This document shows positions 54,226 through 64,000 of a stretch of 64,000 nt of DNA, piece after piece. The stretch comes from Ginsengibacter hankyongi (GTDB lineage Bacteria > Bacteroidota > Bacteroidia > Chitinophagales > Chitinophagaceae). The notes under the pieces were generated by a model. That model was given only the letters and a program-made list of their open reading frames with translations. It was not told the origin of the DNA and did no database searches. The translations under genes were made by a program, and so were the position numbers. The stretch is taken from assembly GCF_008710285.1 (NCBI RefSeq), contig NZ_VYQF01000002.1:62001-126000 (forward strand), in the 5' to 3' direction. Within the stretch, counting starts at the first letter, position 1; the number at the start of each line of letters is the position of its first letter.

Positions 54226-54783
54226 TCACCACATTGATTTAAACGTTGTTTTAAATACTTCAAAACTTTCTGTTTTGTAAGCGCCCTCTCCAAAATATTT
54301 CAATATAGGTTCCATTTCTTTTGGCTCCAAAAATCCTTGTATTGAAATTGGATCGCTATGCTCATCAGTAAATATGACTGTAGTTGGAAACCCAGGCTGG
54401 CCTGATGTTACGTACATGGTGAAGTCATTTACCTTATAGTTTTCATTATAAGCATACGACTTATTTTTCCAATCGATAACATTTTTGGTTTCAGCGTCTA
54501 CTTTTACAGGATAAAAATGTTCATTGATATAGGAAACTACTTTGGCGTTAGTATATGTTTTTTTATCCATCACTTTACACCAATAACACCAATTAGTATA
54601 TAAATCTATTAAAGCGGGTTTAGGGTCAGATTTCATTTTTTCTTTTAATTGTTCCATATTTATCCACGTTAATTTATCATGGGTAGTTAGTGTAACTTTG
54701 AAAGAACATAAAATAAAAAGAAATCCTACTAAAATAAATTTCACATTTTTCGTCATCAAATGGTAAACGTACGTTCTGTGCAT
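54226..54783 (-). CDS. Thioredoxin-like protein, membrane-anchored or exported
   Basis: The 185-residue protein has an N-terminal hydrophobic segment (about 14-31, KFILVGFLFILCSFKVTL) and a thioredoxin fold with a CxxC site at Cys66-Cys69 (NWCYWCKVMDKKTYTN). It also has cis-Pro loop GQPGFPTTVIF and a C-terminal helix. The WCxWCK motif is typical of DsbD C-domain-like and thioredoxin_7 proteins that reduce or oxidise periplasmic disulfides. Met10 (54756) is an alternative start giving a cleaner signal sequence. It is followed by a duplicated terminator module that includes a decayed copy of this gene's end. Confidence 0.85.
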   Translation of the reverse strand: MHRTYVYHLMTKNVKFILVGFLFILCSFKVTLTTHDKLTWINMEQLKEKMKSDPKPALIDLYTNWCYWCKVMDKKTYTNAKVVSYINEHFYPVKVDAETKNVIDWKNKSYAYNENYKVNDFTMYVTSGQPGFPTTVIFTDEHSDPISIQGFLEPKEMEPILKYFGEGAYKTESFEVFKTTFKSMW

Positions 54784-54870
54784 TTTATTGGATTTGTATT
54801 AAAAAAATATTATAAAATTTTAAATAATAAATTATAAAATTATTCCTCACAGTGTGTAATCTTTTCATCA

Positions 54871-55431
54871 ATGCATAAAATAGTTGTTGCAATAACAGGA
54901 GCAAGTGGCTCAATATATCCAAAAATATTACTTAATAAACTACAGTCGGTCAAAGATCAATGGTCTTCACTCGGCATAATAATCACAGATAATGCCAAAC
55001 TTGTTTGGAAAACAGAATTGGAAAATGATGATTACAACTCCTTTGATGATGCTGCCTATTTTTCAAAGAATGATTTTATGGCTCCGTTTGCATCGGGGTC
55101 GGGAGATTATGATACTATGATAATTGTTCCGTGCAGTATGGGAACGCTGGGTAGAATAGCCTCGGGAATTTCAGATGATTTAATATCAAGAGCGGCTGAT
55201 GTTATCCTGAAAGAAAGACGAAAACTAATTTGTGTCGTAAGAGATACACCGTACAATCTTATTCATCTTCGTAATATGGAAACGATTACGCTGGCTGGCG
55301 GAATTATATGTCCCGCAACACCTTCGTTTTATAGTAAACCTAAAACTATTGAAGAAGTTGCTTCCACCGTTATTGATCGCGTCCTCGACCTGGGGGGTAT
55401 TAAAATTAAAACGTATAGATGGGGAAATTAA
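54871..55431 (+). CDS. ubiX: Flavin prenyltransferase UbiX
   Basis: The 186-residue flavoprotein makes prenylated FMN, the cofactor of UbiD-type decarboxylases. Motifs: VAITGASGSIYPKILL (8-23), FASGSGDYDTMIIVPCSMGTLGRIASGISDDLISRAADVILKERRKLICVVRDTPYNLIHLRNM, then GGIICPATPSFYSKP. The GASG loop and the DTPYNLIHLRNM segment bind FMN and the prenyl phosphate. No ubiD gene is adjacent. Confidence 0.94.
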   Translation: MHKIVVAITGASGSIYPKILLNKLQSVKDQWSSLGIIITDNAKLVWKTELENDDYNSFDDAAYFSKNDFMAPFASGSGDYDTMIIVPCSMGTLGRIASGISDDLISRAADVILKERRKLICVVRDTPYNLIHLRNMETITLAGGIICPATPSFYSKPKTIEEVASTVIDRVLDLGGIKIKTYRWGN

Positions 55432-55457
55432 AAAGCGCCTCTCTGAGAAGGCGCTTT
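55432..55457. terminator. Bidirectional terminator between ubiX and lolA
   Basis: A 9-bp stem, AAAGCGCCT with AGGCGCTTT, and an 8-base loop sit between the convergent stops of ubiX (55431) and lolA (55483). T-rich sequence follows on both strands. Confidence 0.75.
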
Positions 55458-55482
55458 CTTCAGAGTAGTTTCGAGAGAACTT

Positions 55483-56148
55483 TTATCTAAGATCTATAAC
55501 TTCTACCTTAGGATAATTCTTAGCATTAAAAACAAATAAAGCGTCAGGTAGATTTGTATTAGTTTTCATACTGGTGATAGTATATGTATACCGGTCGCCT
55601 GTTTTTTGAAATACTTTTGTATTAGTAATAGCGAGAGTTTTTTTATCAACATCTACAAGGACCTTGAAAAAAGGCTTAGTTTTATCTACAGGCGTTAATT
55701 CAATTTCGTCTACAATTTTATTTCCTTGTTTACTTTCTCCATTTAGTTTATACAAAAAATCTTTGTCATAAAAATTCGTAAACATTTTTTGAGGAGTAAT
55801 TGTATTTGTGGAAGGATCAAACTTAGTTAACTGAACTTCATTGGCAGATTTATCATATGTCCAGATGTTGGTTCCATCACTGTAAATTTCCTGTCCTGAA
55901 ACACTAATTCTGTATTGAGACCCTTTCATACTTACTACACCGGTTTTGGTACCCATTGCCTTCCCTGAAGAATTTTCAATCTTAAGAGTAAAATGTGCCT
56001 CCACCGTTTTATATGTTTTGAATTTAGCACTAACGTTATCCAATATTGTTTTTGCGTCTGCATCACTTTTGCCCAAAGAATTTGACTGCGAAAACGAAGC
56101 AAACGTTGTTAACAAGAAAATAAGAGGTAGTAATTTTTTAATCATCAT
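55483..56148 (-). CDS. lolA: Outer-membrane lipoprotein carrier LolA
   Basis: The 221-residue protein has a signal peptide (to about SFSQ, residue 21), then the LolA open-barrel fold: ILDNVSAKFKTYKTVEAHFTLKIEN, a beta-rich core with QEIYSDGTNIWTYDKSANEVQLTKF, and NPDAL-type C-terminal strands (NLPDALFVFNAKNYPKVEVIDL). LolA ferries lipoproteins from LolCDE to the outer membrane. The Lol release complex genes are not adjacent. It is convergent with ubiX. Confidence 0.88.
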   Translation of the reverse strand: MMIKKLLPLIFLLTTFASFSQSNSLGKSDADAKTILDNVSAKFKTYKTVEAHFTLKIENSSGKAMGTKTGVVSMKGSQYRISVSGQEIYSDGTNIWTYDKSANEVQLTKFDPSTNTITPQKMFTNFYDKDFLYKLNGESKQGNKIVDEIELTPVDKTKPFFKVLVDVDKKTLAITNTKVFQKTGDRYTYTITSMKTNTNLPDALFVFNAKNYPKVEVIDLR

Positions 56149-56174
56149 ATTGAATTGAAAGACTTTAGGAATGG

Positions 56175-56182
56175 CAAATATA
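56175..56182 (-). promoter_or_regulatory. Candidate -7 box (TATATTTG) for lolA
   Basis: A full TAnnTTTG match 26 bases before the lolA ATG on the minus strand; no -33 TTG at usual spacing. Confidence 0.4.
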
Positions 56183-56354
56183 CATTATAGACGCGGGTTT
56201 GCCGACTTGGGTTTAAGAGCGGAACTTATGAAATTGTTAATATTGCATCAATAATAATGGAAATAGGAAATACTGAAACAATCCACGATTCGCTAAACCC
56301 AATTAAAAGATATGATGGGAAAATATTGAATAGTTGAAGATATCCCTTCACGTA

Positions 56355-58124
<1,770 letters not shown>

Positions 58125-58230
58125 TCATGCAAACTTACAGAAAATTTTTGGGTGGTATTGTATAGGTTATATGTTTTGTGGAAAAGATATTATTTCCCTA
58201 TATATTTTTGAATATCTCTAAAAAGATATG

Positions 58231-59301
58231 TTAATAATATTGGTTTTTTGAAAGATAATTTCTTATATAATCATCTACCCCTTCTTCTAATGAAAACATT
58301 TTTTCAGTATATCCGGCTGCTTTAATCTTTTGCATTTCGGCCTGGGTGTAATATTGGTAAGTATTTCGAATGTCTTCCGGCATGTCGATGTAGCGGATGT
58401 CAGGTTTTAAATCCATCGCGGAAAAAGTGGCTTTCACCAGGTCATTAAAGCTGCGAGCTTTCCCTGTACCCACGTTGTAAATTCCGGAAATAAATAATTT
58501 ATGATCTTTTTGCCAGCATTTTAAAAACCAGAAACAAATTTTAAGAACATCCTTCACATAAATAAAATCCCGGAGTTGTTCCCCATCATTGAATTCTGGC
58601 TTATGTGATTTAAATAGTTTTACAAAACCATTTTTAATAATTTGATTATACGAATGAAAAATCACACTTGCCATTCTGGCTTTATGATATTCGTTTGGCC
58701 CATATACATTAAAAAATTTCAGCCCTGCCCATGCTGGCGGCGATTTTGATTCAGGTAAGCTATCATCCTGAACCTGTCGAAGTTTGTCATCCTGAGCCCG
58801 TCGAAGTTTGTCATCCTGAGCCGGTCGAAGGGCCCATTTATCAAACTCATTTTTAGAAATGCCGTAAGGATTTAAAGGCTTTAATTTTTCAATAATTGAT
58901 TCATCGTCATTATAACCCAATTCGCCTGCGCCATAGGTTGCAGCAGAAGATGCATATACAAGTGGAATATTATTTTCACAGCAATACCTCCACATTTTTT
59001 GGGAGTATGCTACATTTAAGTGTTCATGAATTGAATAATCGAATTCTGTAGTATCAGTCCGCGCCCCAATGTGATATACAAATTCTATTTTCGGTTGTTC
59101 TTTTTGAAGCCATTCAAAAAATAACTCTCTTTCGATTTTTTTCAAAAACTTTTTCCCTTTAAGATTAACGTCTTTATCTGTTTGAGAAAAATCATCTACC
59201 AAAATAAGTTTGTTATAGCCTTCAGTATTTAGAAATGACACAAGGCAGCTTCCAATAAATCCGGCTGCGCCCGTTATTACAATATTTGAGTCTTTATCCA
59301 T
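58231..59301 (-). CDS. hldD: ADP-L-glycero-D-manno-heptose-6-epimerase with an in-frame repeat insertion
   Basis: The 356-residue short-chain dehydrogenase makes the heptose precursor of lipopolysaccharide core. NAD-binding GAAGFIGS is at 11-18; catalytic Tyr146 and Lys150 are in PYGISK, and KFFNVYGPNEYHK (195-207) is family-specific. Residues about 159-186 are an insertion made of three eight-residue repeats of the type LRxxQDDK, coded by 24-bp repeats. It lies just after the catalytic Lys, in a loop before strand FFNVYG. The protein is about 30 residues longer than usual. The ATG overlaps the purL stop by one base (TAATG), suggesting coupled translation. Confidence 0.92.
   Translation of the reverse strand: MDKDSNIVITGAAGFIGSCLVSFLNTEGYNKLILVDDFSQTDKDVNLKGKKFLKKIERELFFEWLQKEQPKIEFVYHIGARTDTTEFDYSIHEHLNVAYSQKMWRYCCENNIPLVYASSAATYGAGELGYNDDESIIEKLKPLNPYGISKNEFDKWALRPAQDDKLRRAQDDKLRQVQDDSLPESKSPPAWAGLKFFNVYGPNEYHKARMASVIFHSYNQIIKNGFVKLFKSHKPEFNDGEQLRDFIYVKDVLKICFWFLKCWQKDHKLFISGIYNVGTGKARSFNDLVKATFSAMDLKPDIRYIDMPEDIRNTYQYYTQAEMQKIKAAGYTEKMFSLEEGVDDYIRNYLSKNQYY
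58763..58832 (-). repeat. Three tandem 24-bp repeats inside hldD
   Basis: Units begin at 58763, 58787 and 58811, each starting TCATCCTGA and ending in TCGAAG plus TTTG or GG. The motif TCATCCTGAGCcxGTCGAAG is a dispersed repeat I recall from other Bacteroidota genomes. The 24-bp period keeps the hldD frame. Confidence 0.85.
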
Positions 59302-61514
59302 TATTCAGGCAGATAGCTTTTAAAATAATTTCCAATAGCATTATCATACTTTTCGCGCCATTCGGTTATGTTTCCCCAACTATCTTTATTAATAATTATT
59401 TCTCCTGCGGTTACTTTTCCTAATTTTTCAAATGGAATATTTAAAGATGCTTCAAATTCTTCAATAATACCAGGGTTAACGGTAACTACAACCCTGCCCT
59501 GTGCTTCTCCAAACCAAAATGCATCGTTGCGAATGGAAGAATTTTTTTGGGTGGCTTCGAAACCTAATGACCTGTTAAAGCCGCTTTCAGTAAGTGTTAC
59601 AAAAAGGCCTCCTTCGCTTATATCATGAGCGGATGCAATCATTTTTTTAGCGATTAACATGCTAACGACCTCGTGCAAACGAAATTCTTCTTCCAGATTA
59701 AAATAAGGGGCCGGTGAAAATTCAACACCACATATTTTGTGTAAGTATTCAGAGCAATTAATATCATTTTCGCTCTTTCCCAATAAGTAAATTATATCAC
59801 CCTCATTTTTAAAATCCAGCGTCATTTTATTATCCGCATCTTCCAAAAGGCCAACCATACCAATTGTAGGAGTTGGATAAACCGGCCCCGAAGGCGATTG
59901 GTTATAGAAGCTAACATTACCCCCTGTAACAGGAGTATTAAACTTATTACATGCTTCAGTCATTCCTTTTATACTTTCAACAAACTGGTAATATACTTCA
60001 GGGTCATAAGGATTACCATAATTAAGACAATTTGTAATTCCTAATGGCAAACCGCCACTACAAACAATATTTCTTGCTGCTTCGCTTACGGCAATCATAC
60101 AACCAACATAAGGATTTGCAAATACATACCGGCTGTTACAATCAGTTGTAAGAGCCAAAGCTTTTGATGTTTCTTTTATAGCTACTACAGATGCATCCGA
60201 TGGGGCGTTAGTATTTAAATTGGCGGTACCCACCATACTGTCGTATTGATTATAAATCCATTTTTTTGAAGCAATATTGGGAAGCGCAATTATTTTTTCT
60301 GCAATTGATTTTATATCCTGCGGAACCGGGATATCATCTATCTTAAATGCATTAATTTTTTCAAAATAAGCAGGGGCTTTAAACTCTCTTTCATAAACAG
60401 GAGCTCCGCCGCCCAGCACCATACTTTCCGCGGGTATTTCTGCTTCCAGTGTATCATTCATATAAAAACGTAATATTTCACCGGGAATAACTTCACCAAT
60501 TTGCGAGCAAGGCAAGTCCCATTTCTCAAATATCTCAATTACTTCTTTTTCCCGTCCTTTTGCAACTGTCAAGAGCATTCTCTCCTGGCTTTCGCTTAAT
60601 AATAGTTCCCATGCTTTCATGTTTTTTTGACGGGTAGGAACTTTTTCAAGATGAATATTCATTCCTACACCGCCTTTGGCGCTTGTTTCCGCAGTGGAGC
60701 AAATGATACCAGCTGCACCCATATCCTGCATTCCAATAAGAGCTCCCGTAGCAATTACTTCAAGGCAGGCCTCCAATAATTTTTTTTCCTGGAAAGGATC
60801 TCCCACCTGCACTGCGGGCAGATCTTCCATGCTATTTTCTGTTATATCAGCTGAGGCAAATGCTGCTCCGCCCATTCCGTCTTTACCTGTGGCACTTCCG
60901 GCAATAAACACGGGATTTCCTTCTCCGGTTGCTGTGGCACTAACGGTATGCCCTAAGCGCACAACGCCCGCACTCATAGCATTTACTAAAGGATTAGTAT
61001 GATAACAATCTTCAAAATAAATTTCACCTCCTACAGTAGGAACGCCAAAGCAATTACCATAATGGCCAATGCCGTGAACAATCCCGCTTACAAGGTGTCG
61101 CGTTTTTTCACTTTCAAGATTTCCAAACCGTAATGAATTTAATGCAGCGATGGGGCGGGCACCCATTGTAAAAATATCTCTATGTATGCCTCCTACTCCG
61201 GTTGCTGCGCCCTGGAAAGGTTCAATAGCAGATGGATGATTGTGGCTCTCAATCTTAAATACAACTCCCCATCCATCACCAATATCCATTAGGCCGGCAT
61301 TTTCATCACCAGCTTTCACCAATAATTTAGAGCCCTCCCGCGGAAGGGTCTTTAGCCATTTTATTGAATTTTTATAACTGCAGTGCTCGCTCCACATTAC
61401 AGAGTAAGCGCTCAACTCAGTAAAATTAGGTGTGCGTCCAAGTATTTGAACAATTTTTTCAAACTCGTCTTTTTTAAGACCTAGTTTTTCGGCAATTTCA
61501 AATGTTATTTCCAT
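59301..61514 (-). CDS. purL: Phosphoribosylformylglycinamidine synthase subunit PurL (small type)
   Basis: The 737-residue ATP-dependent enzyme turns FGAR into FGAM in purine synthesis, taking ammonia from PurQ. Motifs include SEHCSYKNS, FKIESHNHPSAIEPFQGAATGVGGI, GGEIYFEDCYHTNPLVNAM, AGSATGKDGMGGAAFAS and HDISEGGLFVTLTESGF. The size is that of the small PurL, which needs separate PurS and PurQ; neither gene is in the window. A TAAGTTTG box lies 15 bases before the ATG. It is followed by hldD with a one-base overlap. Confidence 0.96.
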   Translation of the reverse strand: MEITFEIAEKLGLKKDEFEKIVQILGRTPNFTELSAYSVMWSEHCSYKNSIKWLKTLPREGSKLLVKAGDENAGLMDIGDGWGVVFKIESHNHPSAIEPFQGAATGVGGIHRDIFTMGARPIAALNSLRFGNLESEKTRHLVSGIVHGIGHYGNCFGVPTVGGEIYFEDCYHTNPLVNAMSAGVVRLGHTVSATATGEGNPVFIAGSATGKDGMGGAAFASADITENSMEDLPAVQVGDPFQEKKLLEACLEVIATGALIGMQDMGAAGIICSTAETSAKGGVGMNIHLEKVPTRQKNMKAWELLLSESQERMLLTVAKGREKEVIEIFEKWDLPCSQIGEVIPGEILRFYMNDTLEAEIPAESMVLGGGAPVYEREFKAPAYFEKINAFKIDDIPVPQDIKSIAEKIIALPNIASKKWIYNQYDSMVGTANLNTNAPSDASVVAIKETSKALALTTDCNSRYVFANPYVGCMIAVSEAARNIVCSGGLPLGITNCLNYGNPYDPEVYYQFVESIKGMTEACNKFNTPVTGGNVSFYNQSPSGPVYPTPTIGMVGLLEDADNKMTLDFKNEGDIIYLLGKSENDINCSEYLHKICGVEFSPAPYFNLEEEFRLHEVVSMLIAKKMIASAHDISEGGLFVTLTESGFNRSLGFEATQKNSSIRNDAFWFGEAQGRVVVTVNPGIIEEFEASLNIPFEKLGKVTAGEIIINKDSWGNITEWREKYDNAIGNYFKSYLPE

Positions 61515-61529
61515 AAATGTTTAGAAGCG

Positions 61530-61537
61530 CAAACTTA
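61530..61537 (-). promoter_or_regulatory. Candidate -7 box (TAAGTTTG) for the purL-hldD pair
   Basis: A full TAnnTTTG match 15 bases before the purL ATG on the minus strand; no -33 TTG at usual spacing. Confidence 0.42.
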
Positions 61538-61612
61538 CAATCTCCTGAACTTTATATAAGAAATCTGGTGTAAATATTTTAACTAACTTCCCACAATTAA
61601 AATTTTTGCCGG

Positions 61613-62872
61613 TTGTCTTATCTACTTTTTACATTTTATCTTATTCTTTTCAGCTGGCTTATTACCCGCATCCAATTTTTAAAAAAATCCCAACTTGGAA
61701 ACCGAATTCTTATCGCATTATTTTTAATTAGGATTATTGTTGGGTTGATAAATGCATATATAAATCTTTATTATTTGCCTGTCTCGGACAGTGTCGCTTT
61801 TCATATAGATGGCATCCAGGAGTACCACCTGTTATTCCAAAATCCATATGAATATGCGACCAATATTTTTCAAACAGGGCATAATAGCTACGGAAACTTA
61901 TTAGAAAGCTCTAATTCTTTTTGGAACGATACGAGAAGTAACCTCATCATAAAAATGTTATCTCTATTTGATATTTTCACGAGATTAAATTTTTTCATCA
62001 ATTCTCTTTTTTATAACTTTTTAGTATTTTTTGGAACCGTCGGGCTTTACAAAGTATTTATCAAAATATTTCCGACCTATAGATTTGTTTTAATTGGCTG
62101 CATTTTTTTATTGCCGTCTGTTATTTTCTTCAGTAGCAGCATTCACCGTGATGGCCTGATGTACTTATCCTTGTCAATGGTTATCTATCATTTATTTTTT
62201 ATGATGAAAAATAATAGCTATCCAGCTAAGAAAATTTTAACCACCTTATTTTTCTTATTACTCATTTTTCTTATAAGAAATTTTGTATTTATAATATTAG
62301 TCCCCCCTATTTTGGCTTGGATCATATCAGAAAAAAGGCCAAAACATACATTTTTCATATTCGTAGGAATTTATTTACTAATAGGAATATTATTTTTCTC
62401 TACCGTGTATTTGCCGCCGGCATATAATCTTCCGGCTCATGTTTCAAGTCGCCAAACCAATTTTATAGAGATCGCTAAAAATGGTGCTTCCGCTATAAAT
62501 ATAAATCCACTTTATCCTAATTTAAGAAGCTTTCTAATTAATATACCACAGGCGCTCAATCATAGTTTTATGCGCCCTTATCTTTCGGAACATAGTAATT
62601 TTTTATACATTCCATCATCAGTTGAAATATTTTTCTATGAGATATTGCTACTACTGTTCGTCTTTTTCAGGATAAAAAATGCAACAATTTACCCCTTGAT
62701 TTACTTTTCGGTTTTTCTAACTGTCACAATGTTCCTGGTTATTGGTTACACCATTCCAATAATCGGTGCCATTGTAAGGTATAGAAGTATATATTTACCA
62801 TTCCTAGTAATTCCGATAATTTGCTATACCGATTGGCGGAAATTTAAACGGACATTTCATATTAAAATATAA
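61613..62872 (+). CDS. Polytopic membrane protein, possible polysaccharide polymerase or glycosyltransferase-like, function unknown
   Basis: The 419-residue protein starts with TTG at 61613; an in-frame stop lies 15 bases upstream and no ATG precedes the first helix. About ten membrane helices are visible, with a hydrophilic loop around 65-105 (DSVAFHIDGIQEYHLLF) and another around 275-320 (HVSSRQTNFIEIAKNG). The layout of many helices, a polar extracytoplasmic loop and conserved SSSIHRDGLMYLS resembles Wzy-type polymerases and GT-C-like proteins in Bacteroidota surface-polysaccharide loci, but no named family is evident. It is divergent from purL and next to glnN. Confidence 0.65.
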   Translation: MSYLLFTFYLILFSWLITRIQFLKKSQLGNRILIALFLIRIIVGLINAYINLYYLPVSDSVAFHIDGIQEYHLLFQNPYEYATNIFQTGHNSYGNLLESSNSFWNDTRSNLIIKMLSLFDIFTRLNFFINSLFYNFLVFFGTVGLYKVFIKIFPTYRFVLIGCIFLLPSVIFFSSSIHRDGLMYLSLSMVIYHLFFMMKNNSYPAKKILTTLFFLLLIFLIRNFVFIILVPPILAWIISEKRPKHTFFIFVGIYLLIGILFFSTVYLPPAYNLPAHVSSRQTNFIEIAKNGASAININPLYPNLRSFLINIPQALNHSFMRPYLSEHSNFLYIPSSVEIFFYEILLLLFVFFRIKNATIYPLIYFSVFLTVTMFLVIGYTIPIIGAIVRYRSIYLPFLVIPIICYTDWRKFKRTFHIKI

Positions 62873-62981
62873 TTGTATGTTTATTTTTATCCACAGTTAG
62901 CGAAATTTTAACCACATTTATAAAAAAATCTTTGTTTTTCTAACTTAGAACACTTTTTTTTGCTTTCTAAAATTGAAAAAA

Positions 62982-64000
62982 ATGCAATCTTTAAGACTAA
63001 ATGCTCTTTACAATTTAATTTCTGATTCTAAAAATCAACTTGCTCCACCGTCTAAAAAAATTACTGCAATTTTCGGAGAAAATGTTTTTTCCCTAAAAAA
63101 AGCAAGGGAATTTTTGAGTGATGATGCTTATAAAAGTTTGGTGTCTTCAATAAAAAGCCAAAGTAAAATTGACCGCAGAATGGGTGACCAAATTGCTTCA
63201 GGTTTAAAAGCCTGGGCAGAAACCAGGAAAGTAACCCACTATACACACTGGTTTCAACCGCTTACCGGGGCAACCGCCGAAAAGCACGATTCTTTTTTTA
63301 CGCTTAAAAGTGATGGCTCTGCACTTGAAGAATTTGATGGTGCTGCACTTATTCAGCAGGAGCCAGATGCTTCCTCTTTCCCAAGCGGTGGCTTAAGAGC
63401 AACTTTCGAAGCTCGTGGATATACTGCATGGGATCCTTCTTCTCCTCCATTTATAATGGAAATTGGCGAAGGAAGAACTTTATGTATTCCAACAATATTC
63501 GTGTCTTACACTGGTGAATCACTGGATGCCAAAACTCCTTTGCTGAAGGCTTTAGTTGCCCTGGATAAAGCTGCAATAGATGTATGCCAGTACTTTGATA
63601 AGAACATTACTTCCGTAACACCCACACTGGGTTGGGAGCAGGAATATTTTGTTATAGATGCAGGAATTGCCAATGCACGTCCGGATATCGTTATGACAGG
63701 CAGAACCGTATTTGGACATGCGCCTGCTAAGGGTCAGCAATTGGAAGATCATTATTTTGGCTCTATTCCCGAAAGAATTTACGCTTTCATGAGAGATTAT
63801 GAAACTGAAGCATATAGATTAGGTATTCCACTTCGCACAAGGCATAACGAGGTAGCACCATCGCAATTTGAATGTGCTCCTATTTTTGAAGAGGTAAATC
63901 TCGCTGTTGACCACAATACCCTTTTAATGGATGTGATGACACGTGTTGCAAAAAATCACAACCTGATGGTATTACTGCATGAAAAACCGTTTGCAGGAAT
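62982..64000 (+). CDS. glnN: Glutamine synthetase type III, C-terminus cut by window edge
   Basis: The frame runs 339 codons from ATG 62982 to the right edge without a stop; full GSIII is about 720-730 residues, so half is missing. Motifs seen: KAWAETRKVTHYTHWFQPLTGATAEKHDSF, FPSGGLRATFEARGYTAWDP, PTLGWEQEYFVID (metal-binding Glu residues), GHAPAKGQQLEDHYFG and RTRHNEVAPSQFECAPIFEEVNLAVDHN. It ligates ammonia to glutamate with ATP. GSIII is common in Bacteroidota. A weak AATCTTTG sequence upstream may be its -7 box. Confidence 0.93.
   Translation, partial: MQSLRLNALYNLISDSKNQLAPPSKKITAIFGENVFSLKKAREFLSDDAYKSLVSSIKSQSKIDRRMGDQIASGLKAWAETRKVTHYTHWFQPLTGATAEKHDSFFTLKSDGSALEEFDGAALIQQEPDASSFPSGGLRATFEARGYTAWDPSSPPFIMEIGEGRTLCIPTIFVSYTGESLDAKTPLLKALVALDKAAIDVCQYFDKNITSVTPTLGWEQEYFVIDAGIANARPDIVMTGRTVFGHAPAKGQQLEDHYFGSIPERIYAFMRDYETEAYRLGIPLRTRHNEVAPSQFECAPIFEEVNLAVDHNTLLMDVMTRVAKNHNLMVLLHEKPFAG

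Noticed and set aside
54057-54293. A 78-codon minus-strand frame running into the thioredoxin-like gene
   Set aside because: It crosses the gene's stop in another frame and falls in the duplicated terminator region; the similarity there is to the gene's own frame.

Overview
The window reads as a piece of a low-GC Bacteroidota chromosome, most likely family Chitinophagaceae. The evidence is protein content: Bacteroidota-type TonB proteins, DUF6515 and DUF4836 proteins, a short ~290-residue housekeeping sigma factor, PafA-type alkaline phosphatase, type III glutamine synthetase, and an outer-membrane beta-barrel receptor with a carboxypeptidase-like N-domain. Many starts are preceded by the Bacteroidota -7 box TAnnTTTG. 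I see no tRNA or rRNA gene, CRISPR array, transposase, integrase or phage gene. Genus is not decidable from the sequence.

Layout. 1-8.4 kb (minus strand): a TonB-dependent receptor cut by the left edge, a repeat-rich DUF6515 protein, a beta-propeller lactonase, acylphosphatase, galactokinase and MnmE. 8.4-12.1 kb (minus): an exbB-exbD-exbD-tonB operon closed by a strong terminator, followed by a third exbD copy broken by one in-frame TGA. 12.3-13.6 kb: a lone MacB/FtsX-type permease. 13.7-27.9 kb (minus): a complete 14-subunit complex I operon, nuoA to nuoN, with a short NuoG and a VOC/glyoxalase-fold gene inserted between nuoE and nuoF. 28.1-31.9 kb (minus): tonB, a small membrane protein, a PstS-like lipoprotein and a TPR protein, probably a second half of the Exb/Ton gene set.

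32-42.4 kb (mostly plus): hisS, a DUF4836 lipoprotein followed by an ABC ATPase and an FtsX-like permease, a PcaF-like thiolase on the minus strand, rlmN, a Spy-like protein and two pseudouridine synthases. 42.4-46.3 kb: a 1-Cys peroxiredoxin divergent from a four-cysteine Rrf2 regulator with an inverted-repeat operator between them, then dinB, rimM and rpoD. 46.5-53.8 kb: a START-like protein, an unknown protein, LptF/G permease, M20 peptidase, PafA phosphatase and an alpha-oxoamine synthase. 54.2-64 kb: a thioredoxin-like protein, ubiX, lolA, pyrG, hldD, purL, a polytopic membrane protein, and glnN cut by the right edge.

Most of the window is housekeeping: respiratory proton pumping (Nuo), its use for outer-membrane transport (Exb/Ton), envelope biogenesis (LptF/G, LolA, HldD), translation and RNA modification (HisS, MnmE, RlmN, RsuA, RluA, RimM), and nucleotide and nitrogen metabolism (PyrG, PurL, GlnN). 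The less ordinary material is small scale: a structured candidate small RNA at about 49.03-49.15 kb on the minus strand with its own promoter-like sequence, a duplicated terminator module at 53.9-54.2 kb, an in-frame array of 24-bp repeats inside hldD, the broken exbD, a promoter-embedded inverted repeat at 4.05 kb, and a terminator whose hairpin carries the next gene's -33 element at 40.5 kb. I did not find a convincing new defence or mobile system.
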